Below are positions 10,169 to 23,400 of a DNA stretch of 64,000 nt, piece after piece; within the stretch, counting starts at the first letter, position 1; each line of letters starts with the position of its first letter. The notes beneath the pieces are model-generated. The model made no database searches, was not told the origin of the DNA, and worked only from the letters and a program-made list of their open reading frames with translations. The DNA comes from Halisarca cf. caerulea (Eukaryota; Porifera; Demospongiae; Chondrillida; Halisarcidae), in NCBI GenBank assembly GCA_963170055.1, contig CAUJGJ010000277.1, positions 160,901-224,900 of the forward strand, written 5' to 3'. Position numbers and translations under genes: made by a program.

Positions 10169-11180
10169 TTAACCGTTAAACATTCCAAAGCCACTTAAGT
10201 GGCTCGCGCACATAAACTGCAAAAGTTCCAATTTTCTTCGTTGATTTTTTATATGTAAAGTTTAGGCCTAGTTTCTACTATTGATTGGCACATTTTCTTA
10301 TAGTTTGGTAGTAATGCGTTCTGTACTATAGCTGAAACATTCTATGTAAAGATTATTGTTATACAAGTTATTCCTATGCATATATGTGTTATTTTACTTA
10401 GAATATGCAGTTATGCAAAGTTATAGTCTAGTATACGGATTGTTCTTTACGGCAAAGTATGGAGAAGGGCAGTGATGCGCCGAATTGTGGAGATTACCTC
10501 CTTGCAGGTAAAGGATATTCTCACACGCTCGTTCTTTGAGCTTCAGACAAGACATACCATCGTTTTGGAAGCTTTACAGGGGGATTTAACGTTCGTAGAA
10601 TCGTCCAGATGGTGGGCCATCCGAGGAAATTTGTCCTTTACGTTTCTTGCATTTGTACTGGGACATAATCTCCTTTGCCAGCTTCAGTGTGCTTTTTCAA
10701 TGTCGTCTTGAAGCACTGAAGAGATTTACGCGTCAAAGTGTCCAAGTTGATTAGACAGTCGACTAGGAAGTAGAAGAGACGCATTCACCAATGCCTTGAC
10801 TTTTAGCTGCAACTTTTCGTTTTTGTATCTGTCAATGTATTTTCAGTGTTAAATGTGTAGTTGCGTTGAATTTTTAACGAAATGTTTACCAGCCGATTGA
10901 TAACGTATGTATATACAAGTTTACAAATTTAGGTACGTAGTACTTACAGGTTTGGAGGCCAATACGAAGTTTTTCATAGAAAATGGAACACCAAGACTTG
11001 TATAAGATCTCACTAGCTACAAACTACATTCGGGACAAGCTAGAAGTTTCCTACAAGTCAACTGAACAGCTGAAAACCGTTGGCAAAAATAACCTATTTT
11101 CACACCGCAAAAGCCACTCAAGTGGTTTTGGAACGTTCTCGCAAAATTTCAAAATGGGAATTGGAATGTTTAAGGGTTAA
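10169..11180. mobile_element. piggyBac-like non-autonomous element, 1,004 bp, with TTAA duplication
   Basis: The element is 10173-11176, flanked by TTAA on both sides (10169-10172 and 11177-11180). Terminal inverted repeats are 16 bp with one mismatch: CCGTTAAACATTCCAA on the left and CCCTTAAACATTCCAA as the reverse complement of the right end. Sub-terminal palindromes lie at 10189-10204 (AGCCACTTAAGTGGCT, perfect) and 11112-11127 (near copy). TTAA targets and CCC-type ends are hallmarks of the piggyBac superfamily. Removing the element and one TTAA rejoins a normal unit of the ~62-bp repeat, which confirms the insertion. Internal ORFs (79 codons at 10472 and 65 codons at 10983) show no transposase motif, so it is either non-autonomous or decayed. 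Confidence 0.85.
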
Positions 11181-11640
11181 TGGGGGAAGCCTGAAATCTG
11201 GAAACTGTTTAGTTTGAAATTTAAATTTTCATTACAGATAGTTTTATTTTTATGCGGGTCCCCATGTGTTGTTGTGGGAAATGGAAATTTTCATGGTTAG
11301 GGTAGTTTTCCTTTTGATCCTGAGAGTTATGTGGAGGCGTGGGAAATTGAATTTTCACCCCAAGAAGCTAATGCTTTTTTTTAGCTTTAATGCTATTTGC
11401 CATATTTTCGGTAAAAATTTGAATTTTCACAACAGGAAGTGTTCCCTTTGATGTGAGAAGCCATGTGGAGTTTTGAGTTATTTAAAATTTTCAACACAGG
11501 AAGTGTTCCCTTTGATGCATTCAACCATATGGAGTCGTGGGAAATTGTTATTTATTCCACGGGAAGTTTTCCCTTTGACGCTTAAAGCCATGTTTGGCGT
11601 TTGAAATGGAAACTTAACCACAGGAAGTATTCATTTTTAG
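11181..11640. repeat. Decayed ~62-bp tandem repeat, right block
   Basis: Continuation of the left block after the piggyBac-like insertion, with about seven units. GGAAG positions at 11435, 11499, 11562 and 11623 give periods of 61-64 bp. Open frames of about 60 codons are chance products. Confidence 0.8.
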
Positions 11641-11647
11641 AGTCATA

Positions 11648-11822
11648 TAGTTGTACCGGTATAGCAATGAGCTGTACTGGAATGGCAACGATCTGTACTG
11701 GTATGGCAATGAGCTGTACTGGTATGGCAATGAGCTGTACCTTTATGTCAATGCGCTGTACCGGTATTGCAATGCGCTGTACCAGTATCTCAATCAGCTG
11801 TACAAGTATAGTAATGAGCTGG
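11648..11822. repeat. 21-bp minisatellite, about 8 copies
   Basis: The unit is GCTGTACTGGTATGGCAATGA with substitutions. It interrupts the ~62-bp repeat, which resumes at 11824. As 21 is a multiple of three, frames stay open on both strands (a seven-residue YWYGNEL pattern on +); I do not read this as coding. Confidence 0.92.
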
Positions 11823-11898
11823 TGACGTGGGAAACTGAATATTGACAACAGGAAGAGTTCCTTTGGTTGCGGGAAGCATTCTCCAGTCGTCGGAAATT
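11823..11898. repeat. Last ~62-bp repeat unit abutting the satellite
   Basis: GTGACGTGGGAAACTGAATATTG and CAGGAAGAGTTCC-type bases match the decayed repeat. The 104-bp satellite starts at about 11899 with no sequence between them. Confidence 0.65.
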
Positions 11899-14400
11899 GT
11901 CCAGTGGGAATGTACTTGGTGCTAATACCAAATATTGGTATTAGCACTAGCATATCCAACACTACACGAACACGCCCACAGTACTTATGAAATTTCATGT
12001 GTATCTACAAGAAATGTGCGTGGTGCTAGTGCCATATATTGGTATTAGCACCAACATATCTAACACTACACAAATTCGCTCACAGCACTTCAGAAACTTC
12101 ATGTGTGTCAATTGGGAATGTGCGTGGTGGTAGTGCCAAATATTGATATTAGCACAACCATATCCAACACTACACAAATACGCCCACTGCACTTCGGAAA
12201 CTTAATGTGTGTCCACTGGGAATGTGCATGGTGCTAGTTCTAAATATTGGTATTAGCACCAGCATATCCAACACTACACAAATACGCCCACAGATCTTAA
12301 GAAACTCCATGTATGTCCAATGGGAATGTGGTTGGTGCTAGTGCCAAACATTGGTATTAGAACCAGCATATCTAACACTACACAAATTCGCTAACAGCAC
12401 TTCATAAACTTCATGTGTGTCAATTGGGAATGTGCGTGGTGGTAGTGCCAAATATTGATATTAGCACAACCATATCCAACACTACACAAATACGCCCACT
12501 ACACTTCAGAAACTTAATGTGTGTAAACTGGGAATGTGTATGGTGCTAGTGCAAAATATTGGTATTAGCACCAGCATATCCAACATTACACAAATACGCC
12601 CACAGGTCTTCAGAAACTTCATGAGTGTCCACTGGGAATGTGCATGGTGCTAGTTCTAAATATTGGTATTAGCACCAGCATATCCAACACTACACAAATA
12701 CGCCCACAGATATTAAGAAACTCCATGTATGTCCAATGGGAATGTGGGTGGTGCTAGTGCCAAACATTGGTATTAGCACCAGCATATCCAGCACTAAAAT
12801 AATACACCCTCAGTACTTATGAAATTTCATGTGTGTCCACTTGGAATGTGTGTGGTGCTACTGCCAAAAATTTGTATTAGCACCAGCATATCCAACACTA
12901 CACAAATACGCCCACAGCACTTAATATTCTTCATGTGTGTCTATGGGAATGTGCGTGCTGCTAGTGCCAAATATTGGTATTAGCACCAGCATATCCAAAA
13001 CTAAAAAAATACGCCCACAGATCTTAAGAAACTCCATGTATGTCCACATGGAATGTGCGTGATGCTATTGCCAAATATTAGTAATAGCACCAGCATATCG
13101 AACACTGCACAAAAACGCCTACAGAACTTCAGAAACTTCATGTCTGTCAATTAGGAATATGCATTGTATTATTGCCAAATATTGTTATTAGCACCAGCTC
13201 ATCCAACACTAAACAAATATGCTCACAGCACTTCAGAAACTTCATGTGTGTCCTCTGGGAATGTGCGTGGTGCTAGTGCCAAACATTTGTATTAGCACCA
13301 ACATATCCAACACTAAAAAAATACACCCTCAGTACTTATGAAATTTCATTTGTGTCTACTTGGAATGTGTGTGGTGCTACTGCCAAATATTTGTATTAGC
13401 ACCAGCATATCCAACACTACACAAATACGCCCACAGCACTTAATATTCTTCATATGTGTCTATGGGGATGTGCGTGCTGCTAGTGCCAAATATTGGTATT
13501 AGCACCAGCATATCCAACACTAAACAAATACGCCCACAGATCTCAAGAAACTCCATGTATGTCAACTGGGAATATGCATGGTGCTATTTCCAAATATTGG
13601 TAATAGAACCACCATATCCAACACTGCACAAAAACGACTACAGCAATTCAGAAACTTTGTGTGTCAATTAGGAATATGCGTGGTATTATTTCCAAATATT
13701 CCTATTAGCACCAGCATATCCAACACTACACAAATACGCTCATAGCACTTCAGAAACTTCATGTGTGTCCACTGGGAATGTGCGTGGTGCTAGTGCCAAA
13801 TATTGTGTTAGCACCAGCATATCCAACACAGCAAAAATATGCCCACAGAACATAAGAAACTTCATGTGTGTCCACTGGGAATACACGCGGTGCTAGTGCC
13901 AAATATTGGTATTAGCACCAGCACATCTAACACTACACAAACACACCCACAGCACATCAGAAACTTCATGTGTTTCTTATGGCAATGTGCGTGGTGCTAG
14001 TTCTAAATATTGGTATTAGCACCAGCATATCCAACACTACACAAATACGCCCAAAGCACTTCAGTAACTTCATGTGTGTCCACTGGGAATGTGCTTGGTT
14101 TTAGTACCAAATATTGGTCTTAAGACCAGCATATCCAACACTGCACAAATACGCTCACAGCAGTTTAGAAACTTCATGTGTGTCCACTGGGAATGTGCAT
14201 GGTGCTAGTGCTTAATATTGTTATTAGCACCAGTGTATCCAACACTACACAATTACACCCACAGAACTTATGAAACTTCATGTGTGTCCACTGAGAATGT
14301 GTGTGGTGCTAGTGCTTAACATTGGTATTTGCACCAGCATCTCCAACACTACACACATACGCCTACAGTAGTTAAGAAACTTCATGTGTGTTAACTGGGA
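11899..14400 (+). repeat. 104-bp satellite array, diverged left edge
   Basis: About 24 monomers that differ from each other at many positions (e.g. ACTTATGAAATTTCAT, ATCTTAAGAAACTCCATG and CACTTCAGAAACTTCATG in the same part of the unit) and have several 1-2 bp indels. The first monomer's dyad is perfect (13-bp arms 11919-11931 and 11935-11947). Divergence falls toward the right, as expected for a satellite edge that is no longer homogenised. Confidence 0.93.
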
Positions 14401-17400
14401 ATGTGCGTGGAGCTAGTGCCAAATATTGGTATTAGCACCAGCATATCCGACACTAAACAAATACGCCCACAGCACTTAAGAAAGGTCATGTGTGTCCACT
14501 GGGAATGTGTGTGGTGCTAGTGCTAAATATTGGTATTAGCACCAGCATATCCAACATTACACAAATACGCCCACAGTAGTTAAGAAACTTCATGTGTGTC
14601 CACTGGGAATGTGCGTGGTGCTAGTGCCAAATATTGGTATTAGCACCAGCATATCCAACACTACACAAATACGCCTACAGTAGTTAAGAAACTTCATGTG
14701 TGTTAACTGGGAATGTGCGTGGAGCTAGTGCCAAATATTGGTATTAGCACCAGCATATCCGACACTACACAAATACGCCCACAGCACTTAAGAAAGGTCA
14801 TGTGTGTTCACTGGGAATGTGTGTGGTGCTAGTGCTAAATATTGGTATTAGCACCAGCATATCCAACATTACACAAATACGCCCACAGTAGTTAAGAAAC
14901 TTCATGTGTGTCCACTGGGAATGTGCGTGGTGCTAGTGCCAAATATTGGTATTAGCACCAGCATATCCAACACTACACAAATACGCCCACAGCACTTCAG
15001 AAAGGTCATGTGTGTCCACTGGGAATGTGCGTGGTGCTAGTGCCAAATATTGGTATTAGCACCAGCATATCCAACACTACACAAATACGCCCACAGCATT
15101 TCAGAAAGGTCACGTGTGTCCACTGGGAATGTGCGTGGTGCTAGTGCCAAATTTTGGTATTAGCACCAGCATATCCGAAACTACACAAATACGCCCACAG
15201 TAGTTAAGAAACTTCATGTGTGTCCACTGGGAATGTGCGTGGTGCTAGTGCTAAATATTGGTATTAGCACCAGCATATCCAACACTACACAAATACGCCC
15301 ACAGTAGTTAAGAAACTTCATGTGTGTCCACTGGGAATGTGCGTGGTGCTAGTGCCAAATATTGGTATTAGCACCAGCATATCCAACACTACACAAATAC
15401 GCCCACAGCACTTCAGAAAGGTCATGTGTGTCCACTGGGAATGTGCGTGGTGCTAGTGCTAAATATTGGTATTAGCACCAGCATATCCAACACTACACAA
15501 ATACGCCCACAGCATTTCAGAAAGGTCACGTGTGTCCACTGGAAATGTGCGTCGTGCTAGTGCCAAATTTTGGTATTAGCACCAGCATATCCGAAACTAC
15601 ACAAATACGCCCACAGTAGTTAAGAAACTTCATGTGTGTCCACTGGGAATGTGCGTGGTGCTAGTGCTAAATATTGGTATTAGCACCAGCATATCCAACA
15701 CTACACAAATACGCCCACAGCACTTCAGAAAGGTCATGTGTGTCCACTGGGAATGTGCGTGGTGCTAGTGCCAAATATTGGTATTAGCACCAGCATATCC
15801 AACACTACACAAATACGCCCACAGCACTTAAGAAAGGTCATGTTGGTCCACTGGGAATGTGCGTGGTGCTAGTGCTAAATATTGGAATTAGCACCAGCAT
15901 ATCATACACTACACAAATACGCCCACAGTAGTTAAGAAACTTCATGTGTGTCCACTGGGAATGTGCTTGGTGCTAGTGCCAAATATTGGTATTAGCACCA
16001 GCATATCCAACACTACACAAATACGCCCACAGCACTTCAGAAAGGTCATGTGTGTCCACTGGGAATGTGCGCGGTGCTAGTGCCAAATATTGGTATTAGC
16101 ACCAGCATATCCAACACTACACAAATACGCCCACAGCACTTCAGAAAGGTCATGTGTGTCCACTGGGAATGTGCGTGGTGCTAGTGCCAAATATTGGTAT
16201 TAGCACCAGCATATCCAACACTACACAAATACGCCCACAGCACTTCAGAAAGGTCATGTGTGTCCACTGGGAATGTGCGTGGTGCTAGTGCCAAATATTG
16301 GTATTAGCACCAGTATATCCAACACTACACAAATACGCCTACAGCACTTCAGAAAGGTCATGTGTGTCCATTGGGAATGTGCGTGGTGCTAGTGCCAAAT
16401 ATTGGTATTAGCACCAGCATATCCAACACTACACAAATACGCCCACAGTAGTTAAGAAACTTCATGTGTGTCCACTGGGAATGTGCGTGGTGCTAGTGCC
16501 AAACATTGGTATTAGCACCAGCATATCCAACACTACACAAATACGCCCACAGCACTTCAGAAAGGTCATGTGTGTTCACTGGGAATGTGCGTGTTGCTAG
16601 TGCTAAATATTGGTATTAGCACCAGCATATCCAACACTACACAAATACGCCCACAGTAGTTAAGAAACTTCATGTGTGTCCACTGGGAATGTGCGTGTTG
16701 CTAGTGCCAAATATTGGTATTAGCACCAGCATATCCAACACTACACAAATACGCCCACAGCACTTCAGAAAGGTCATGTGTGTCCACTGGGAATGTGCGT
16801 GGTGCTAGTGCCAAATATTGGTATTAGCACCAGCATATCCAACACTACACAAATACGCCCACAGCACTTCAGAAAAGTCATGTGTGTCCACTGGGAATGT
16901 GCGTGGTGCTAGTGCCAAATATTGGTATTAGCACCAGCATATCCAACACTACACAAATACGCCCACAGCACTTCAGAAAGGTCATGTGTGTCCACTGGGA
17001 ATGTGCGTGGTGCTAGTGCCAAATATTGGTATTAGCACCAGTATATCCAACACTACACAAATACGCCTACAGCACTTCAGAAAGGTCATGTGTGTCCATT
17101 GGGAATGTGCGTGGTGCTAGTGCCAAATATTGGTATTAGCACCAGCATATCCAACACTACACAAATACGCCCACAGTAGTTAAGAAACTTCATGTGTGTC
17201 CACTGGGAATGTGCGTGGTGCTAGTGCCAAATATTGGTATTAGCACCAGCATATCCAACACTACACAAATACGCCCACAGCACTTCAGAAAGGTCATGTG
17301 TGTTCACTGGGAATGTGCGTGGTGCTAGTGCTAAATATTGGTATTAGCACCAGCATATCCAAAACTACACAAATACGCCCACAGTAGTTAAGAAACTTCA

Positions 17401-20400
17401 TGTGTGTCCACTGGGAATGTGCGTGGTGCTAGTGCCAAATATTGGTATTAGCACCAGCATATCCAACACTACACAAATACGCCCACAGCACTTCAGAAAG
17501 GTCATGTGTGTCCACTGGGAATGTGCGTGGTGCTAGTGCCAAATATTGGTATTAGCACCAGCATATCCAACACTACACAAATACGCCCACAGCACTTCAG
17601 AAAGGTCATGTGTGTCCACTGGGAATGTGCGTGGTGCTAGTGCCAAATATTGGTATTAGCACCAGTATATCCAACACTACACAAATACGCCTACAGCACT
17701 TCAGAAAGGTCATGTGTGTCCATTGGGAATGTGCGTGGTGCTAGTGCCAAATATTGGTATTAGCACCAGATTATCCAACACTACACAAATACGCCCACAG
17801 TAGTTAAGAAACTTCTTGTGTGTCCACTGGGAATGTGCGTGGTGCTAGTGCCAAATATTGGTATTAGCACCAGCATATCCAACACTACACAAATACGCCC
17901 ACAGCACTTCAGAAAGGTCATGTGTGTTCACTGGGAATGTGCGTGGTGCTAGTGCTAAATATTGGTATTAGCACCAGCATATCCAACACTACACAAATAC
18001 GCCCACAGTAGTTAAGAAACTTCATGTGTGTCCACTGGGAATGTGCGTGGTGCTAGTGCCAAATATTGGTATTAGCACCAGCATATCCAACACTACACAA
18101 ATACGCCCACAGCACTTCAGAAAGGTCATGTGTGTCCACTGGGAATGTGCGTGGTGCTAGTGCCAAATATTGGTATTAGCACCAGCATATCCAACACTAC
18201 ACAAATACGCCCACAGCACTTCAGAAAGGTCATGTGTGTCCACTGGGAATGTGCGTGGTGCTAGTGCCAAATATTGGTATTAGCACCAGCATATCCAACA
18301 CTAAACAAATACGCCCACAGCACTTCAGAAAGGTCATGTGTGTCCACTGGGAATGTGCGTGGTGCTAGTGCCAAATATTGGTATTAGCACCAGCATATCC
18401 AACACTACACAAATACGCCCACAGCACTTCAGAAAGGTCATGTGTGTCCATTGGGAATGTGCGTGGTGCTAGTGCCAAATATTGGTATTAGCACCAGCAT
18501 ATCCAACACTACACAAATACGCCCACAGTAGTTAAGAAACTTCATGTGTGTCCACTGGGAATGTGCGTGGTGCTAGTGCCAAATATTGGTATTAGCACCA
18601 ACATATCCAAAACTATACAAATACGCCCACAGCACTTCAGAAAGGTCATGTGTGTCCACTGGGAATGTGCGTGGTGCTAGTGCCAAATATTGGTATTAGC
18701 ACCAGCATATCCAACACTACACAAATACGCCCACAACACTTCAGAAAGGTCATGTGTGTCCACTGGGAATGTGTGTGGTGCTAGTGCCAAATATTGGTAT
18801 TAGCACCAGCATATCCAACACTACACAAATACGCCCACAGCACTTCAGAAAGGTCATGTGTGTCCACTGGGAATGTGCGCGGTGCTAGTGCCAAATATTG
18901 GTATTAGCACCAGCATATCCAACACTACACAAATACGCCCACAGCACTTCAGAAAGGTCATGTGTGTCCACTGGGAATGTGCGTGGTGCTAGTGCCAAAT
19001 ATTGGTATTAGCACCAGCATATCCAACACTACACAAATACGCCCACAGCACTTCAGAAAGGTCATGTGTGTCCACTGGGAATGTGCGTGGTGCTAGTGCC
19101 AAATATTGGTATTAGCACCAGTATATCCAACACTACACAAATACGCCCACAGCACTTCAGAAAGGTCATGTGTGTCCATTGGGAATGTGCGTGGTGCTAG
19201 TGCCAAATATTGGTATTAGCACCAGCATATCCAACACTACACAAATACGCCCACAATAGTTAAGAAACTTCATGTGTGTCCACTGGGAATGTGCGTGGTG
19301 CTAGTGCCAAATATTGGTATTAGCACCAGCATATCCAACACTACACAAATACGCCCACAGCACTTCAGAAAGGTCATGTGTGTTCACTGGGAATGTGCGT
19401 GGTGCTAGTGCCAAATATTGGTATTAGCACCAGCATATCCAACACTACACAAATACGGCCACAATAGTTAAGAAACTTCATGTGTGTCCACTGGGAATGT
19501 GCGTGGTGCTAGTGCCAAATATTGGTATTAGCACCAGCATATCCAACACTACACAAATACGCCCACAGCACTTCAGAAAGGTCATGTGTGTTCACTGGGA
19601 ATGTGCGTGGTGCTAGTGCTAAATATTGGTATTAGCACCAGCATATCCAACACTACACAAATACGCCCACAGTAGTTAAGAAACTTCATGTGTGTCCACT
19701 GGGAATGTGCGTGGTGCTAGTGCCAAATATTGGTATTAGCACCAGCATATCCAACACTACACAAATACGCCCACAGCACTTCAGAAAGGTCATGTGTGTC
19801 CACTGGGAATGTGCGTGGTGCTAGTGCCAAATATTGGTATTAGCACCAGCATATCCAACACTACACAAATACGCCCACAGCACTTCAGAAAGGTCATGTG
19901 TGTCCACTGGGAATGTGCGTGGTGCTAGTGCCAAATATTGGTATTAGCACCAGCATATCCAACACTACACAAATACGCCCACAGCACTTCAGAAAGGTCA
20001 TGTTTGTCCACTGGGAATGTGCGTGGTGCTAGTGCCAAATATTGGTATTAGCACCAGCATATCCAACACTACACAAATACGCCCACAGCACTTCAGAAAA
20101 GTCATGTGTGTCCACTGGGAATGTGCGTGGTGCTAGTGCCAAATATTGGTATTAGCACCAGCATATCCAACACTACACATATACGCCGACAGCACTTCAG
20201 AAAGGTCATGTGTGTCCATTGGGAATGTGCGTGGTGCTAGTGCCAAATATTGGTATTAGCACCAGCATATCCAACACTACACAAATACGCCCACAGCACT
20301 TCAGAAAGGTCATGTGTGTTCACTGGGAATGTGCGTGGTGCTAGTGCTAAATATTGGTATTAGCACCAGCATATCCAACACTACACAAATACGCCCACAG

Positions 20401-23400
20401 TAGTTAAGAAACTTCATGTGTGTCCACTGGGAATGTGCGTGGTGCTAGTGCCAAATATTGGTATTAGCACCAGCATATCCAACACTACACAAATACGCCC
20501 ACAGCACTTCAGAAAGGTCATGTGTGTCCACTGGGAATGTGCGTGGTGCTAGTGCCAAATATTGGTATTAGCACCAGCATATCCAACACTACACAAATAC
20601 GCCCACAGCACTTCAGAAAGGTCATGTGTGTCCACTGGGAATGTGCGTGGTGCTAGTGCCAAATATTGGTATTAGCACCAGCATATCCAACACTACACAA
20701 ATACGCCCACAGCACTTCAGAAAGGTCATGTGTGTCCACTGGGAATGTGCGTGGTGCTAGTGCCAAATATTGGTATTAGCACCAGCATATCCAACACTAC
20801 ACAAATACGCCCACAGCACTTCAGAAAGGTCATGTGTGTCCATTGGGAATGTGCGTGGTGCTAGTGCCAAATATTGGTATTAGCACCAGCATATCCAACA
20901 CTACACAAATACGCCCACAGTAGTTAAGAAACTTCATGTGTGTCCACTGGGAATGTGCGTGGTGCTAGTGCCAAATATTGGTATTAGCACCAACATATCC
21001 AAAACTATACAAATACGCCCACAGCACTTCAGAAAGGTCATGTGTGTCCACTGGGAATGTGCGTGGTGCTAGTGCCAAATATTGGTATTAGCACCAGCAT
21101 ATCCAACACTACACAAATACGCCCACAACACTTCAGAAAGGTCATGTGTGTCCACTGGGAATGTGTGTGGTGCTAGTGCCAAATATTGGTATTAGCACCA
21201 GCATATCCAACACTACACAAATACGCCCACAGCACTTCAGAAAGGTCATGTGTGTCCACTGGGAATGTGCGCGGTGCTAGTGCCAAATATTGGTATTAGC
21301 ACCAGCATATCCAACACTACACAAATACGCCCACAGCACTTCAGAAAGGTCATGTGTGTCCACTGGGAATGTGCGTGGTGCTAGTGCCAAATATTGGTAT
21401 TAGCACCAGCATATCCAACACTACACAAATACGCCCACAGCACTTCAGAAAGGTCATGTGTGTCCACTGGGAATGTGCGTGGTGCTAGTGCCAAATATTG
21501 GTATTAGCACCAGTATATCCAACACTACACAAATACGCCCACAGCACTTCAGAAAGGTCATGTGTGTCCATTGGGAATGTGCGTGGTGCTAGTGCCAAAT
21601 ATTGGTATTAGCACCAGCATATCCAACACTACACAAATACGCCCACAATAGTTAAGAAACTTCATGTGTGTCCACTGGGAATGTGCGTGGTGCTAGTGCC
21701 AAATATTGGTATTAGCACCAGCATATCCAACACTACACAAATACGCCCACAGCACTTCAGAAAGGTCATGTGTGTTCACTGGGAATGTGCGTGGTGCTAG
21801 TGCCAAATATTGGTATTAGCACCAGCATATCCAACACTACACAAATACGCCCACAATAGTTAAGAAACTTCATGTGTGTCCACTGGGAATGTGCGTGGTG
21901 CTAGTGCCAAATATTGGTATTAGCACCAGCATATCCAACACTACACAAATACGCCCACAGCACTTCAGAAAGGTCATGTGTGTTCACTGGGAATGTGCGT
22001 GGTGCTAGTGCTAAATATTGGTATTAGCACCAGCATATCCAACACTACACAAATACGCCCACAGTAGTTAAGAAACTTCATGTGTGTCCACTGGGAATGT
22101 GCGTGGTGCTAGTGCCAAATATTGGTATTAGCACCAGCATATCCAACACTACACAAATACGCCCACAGCACTTCAGAAAGGTCATGTGTGTCCACTGGGA
22201 ATGTGCGTGGTGCTAGTGCCAAATATTGGTATTAGCACCAGCATATCCAACACTACACAAATACGCCCACAGCACTTCAGAAAGGTCATGTGTGTCCACT
22301 GGGAATGTGCGTGGTGCTAGTGCCAAATATTGGTATTAGCACCAGCATATCCAACACTACACAAATACGCCCACAGCACTTCAGAAAGGTCATGTTTGTC
22401 CACTGGGAATGTGCGTGGTGCTAGTGCCAAATATTGGTATTAGCACCAGCATATCCAACACTACACAAATACGCCCACAGCACTTCAGAAAAGTCATGTG
22501 TGTCCACTGGGAATGTGCGTGGTGCTAGTGCCAAATATTGGTATTAGCACCAGCATATCCAACACTACACAAATACGCCCACAGCACTTCAGAAAGGTCA
22601 TGTGTGTCCACTGGGAATGTGCGCGGTGCTAGTGCCAAATATTGGTATTAGCACCAGCATATCCAACACTACACATATACGCCGACAGCACTTCAGAAAG
22701 GTCATGTGTGTCCATTGGGAATGTGCGTGGTGCTAGTGCCAAATATTGGTATTAGCACCAGCATATCCAACACTACACAAATACGCCCACAGCACTTCAG
22801 AAAGGTCATGTGTGTTCACTGGGAATGTGCGTGGTGCTAGTGCTAAATATTGGTATTAGCACCAGCATATCCAACACTACACAAATACGCCCACAGTAGT
22901 TAAGAAACTTCATGTGTGTCCACTGGGAATGTGCGTGGTGCTAGTGCCAAATATTGGTATTAGCACCAGCATATCCAACACTACACAAATACGCCCACAG
23001 CACTTCAGAAAGGTCATGTGTGTCCACTGGGAATGTGCGTGGTGCTAGTGCCAAATATTGGTATTAGCACCAGCATATCCAACACTACACAAATACGCCC
23101 ACAGCACTTCAGAAAGGTCATGTGTGTCCACTGGGAATGTGCGTGGTGCTAGTGCCAAATATTGGTATTAGCACCAGCATATCCAACACTACACAAATAC
23201 GCCCACAGCACTTCAGAAAGGTCATGTGTGTCCACTGGGAATGTGCGTGGTGCTAGTGCCAAATATTGGTATTAGCACCAGCATATCCAACACTACACAA
23301 ATACGCCCACAGCACTTCAGAAAGGTCATGTGTGTCCATTGGGAATGTGCGTGGTGCTAGTGCCAAATATTGGTATTAGCACCAGCATATCCAACACTAC

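Noticed and set aside
10472..10711. Transposase gene in the piggyBac-like element
   Set aside because: The 79-codon frame has no DDD or zinc-finger motif, and the opposite strand is interrupted by stops.
11601..11998. Coding gene with seven-residue repeats
   Set aside because: The 21-bp minisatellite leaves frames open on both strands; there is no conserved start or flanking coding sequence.
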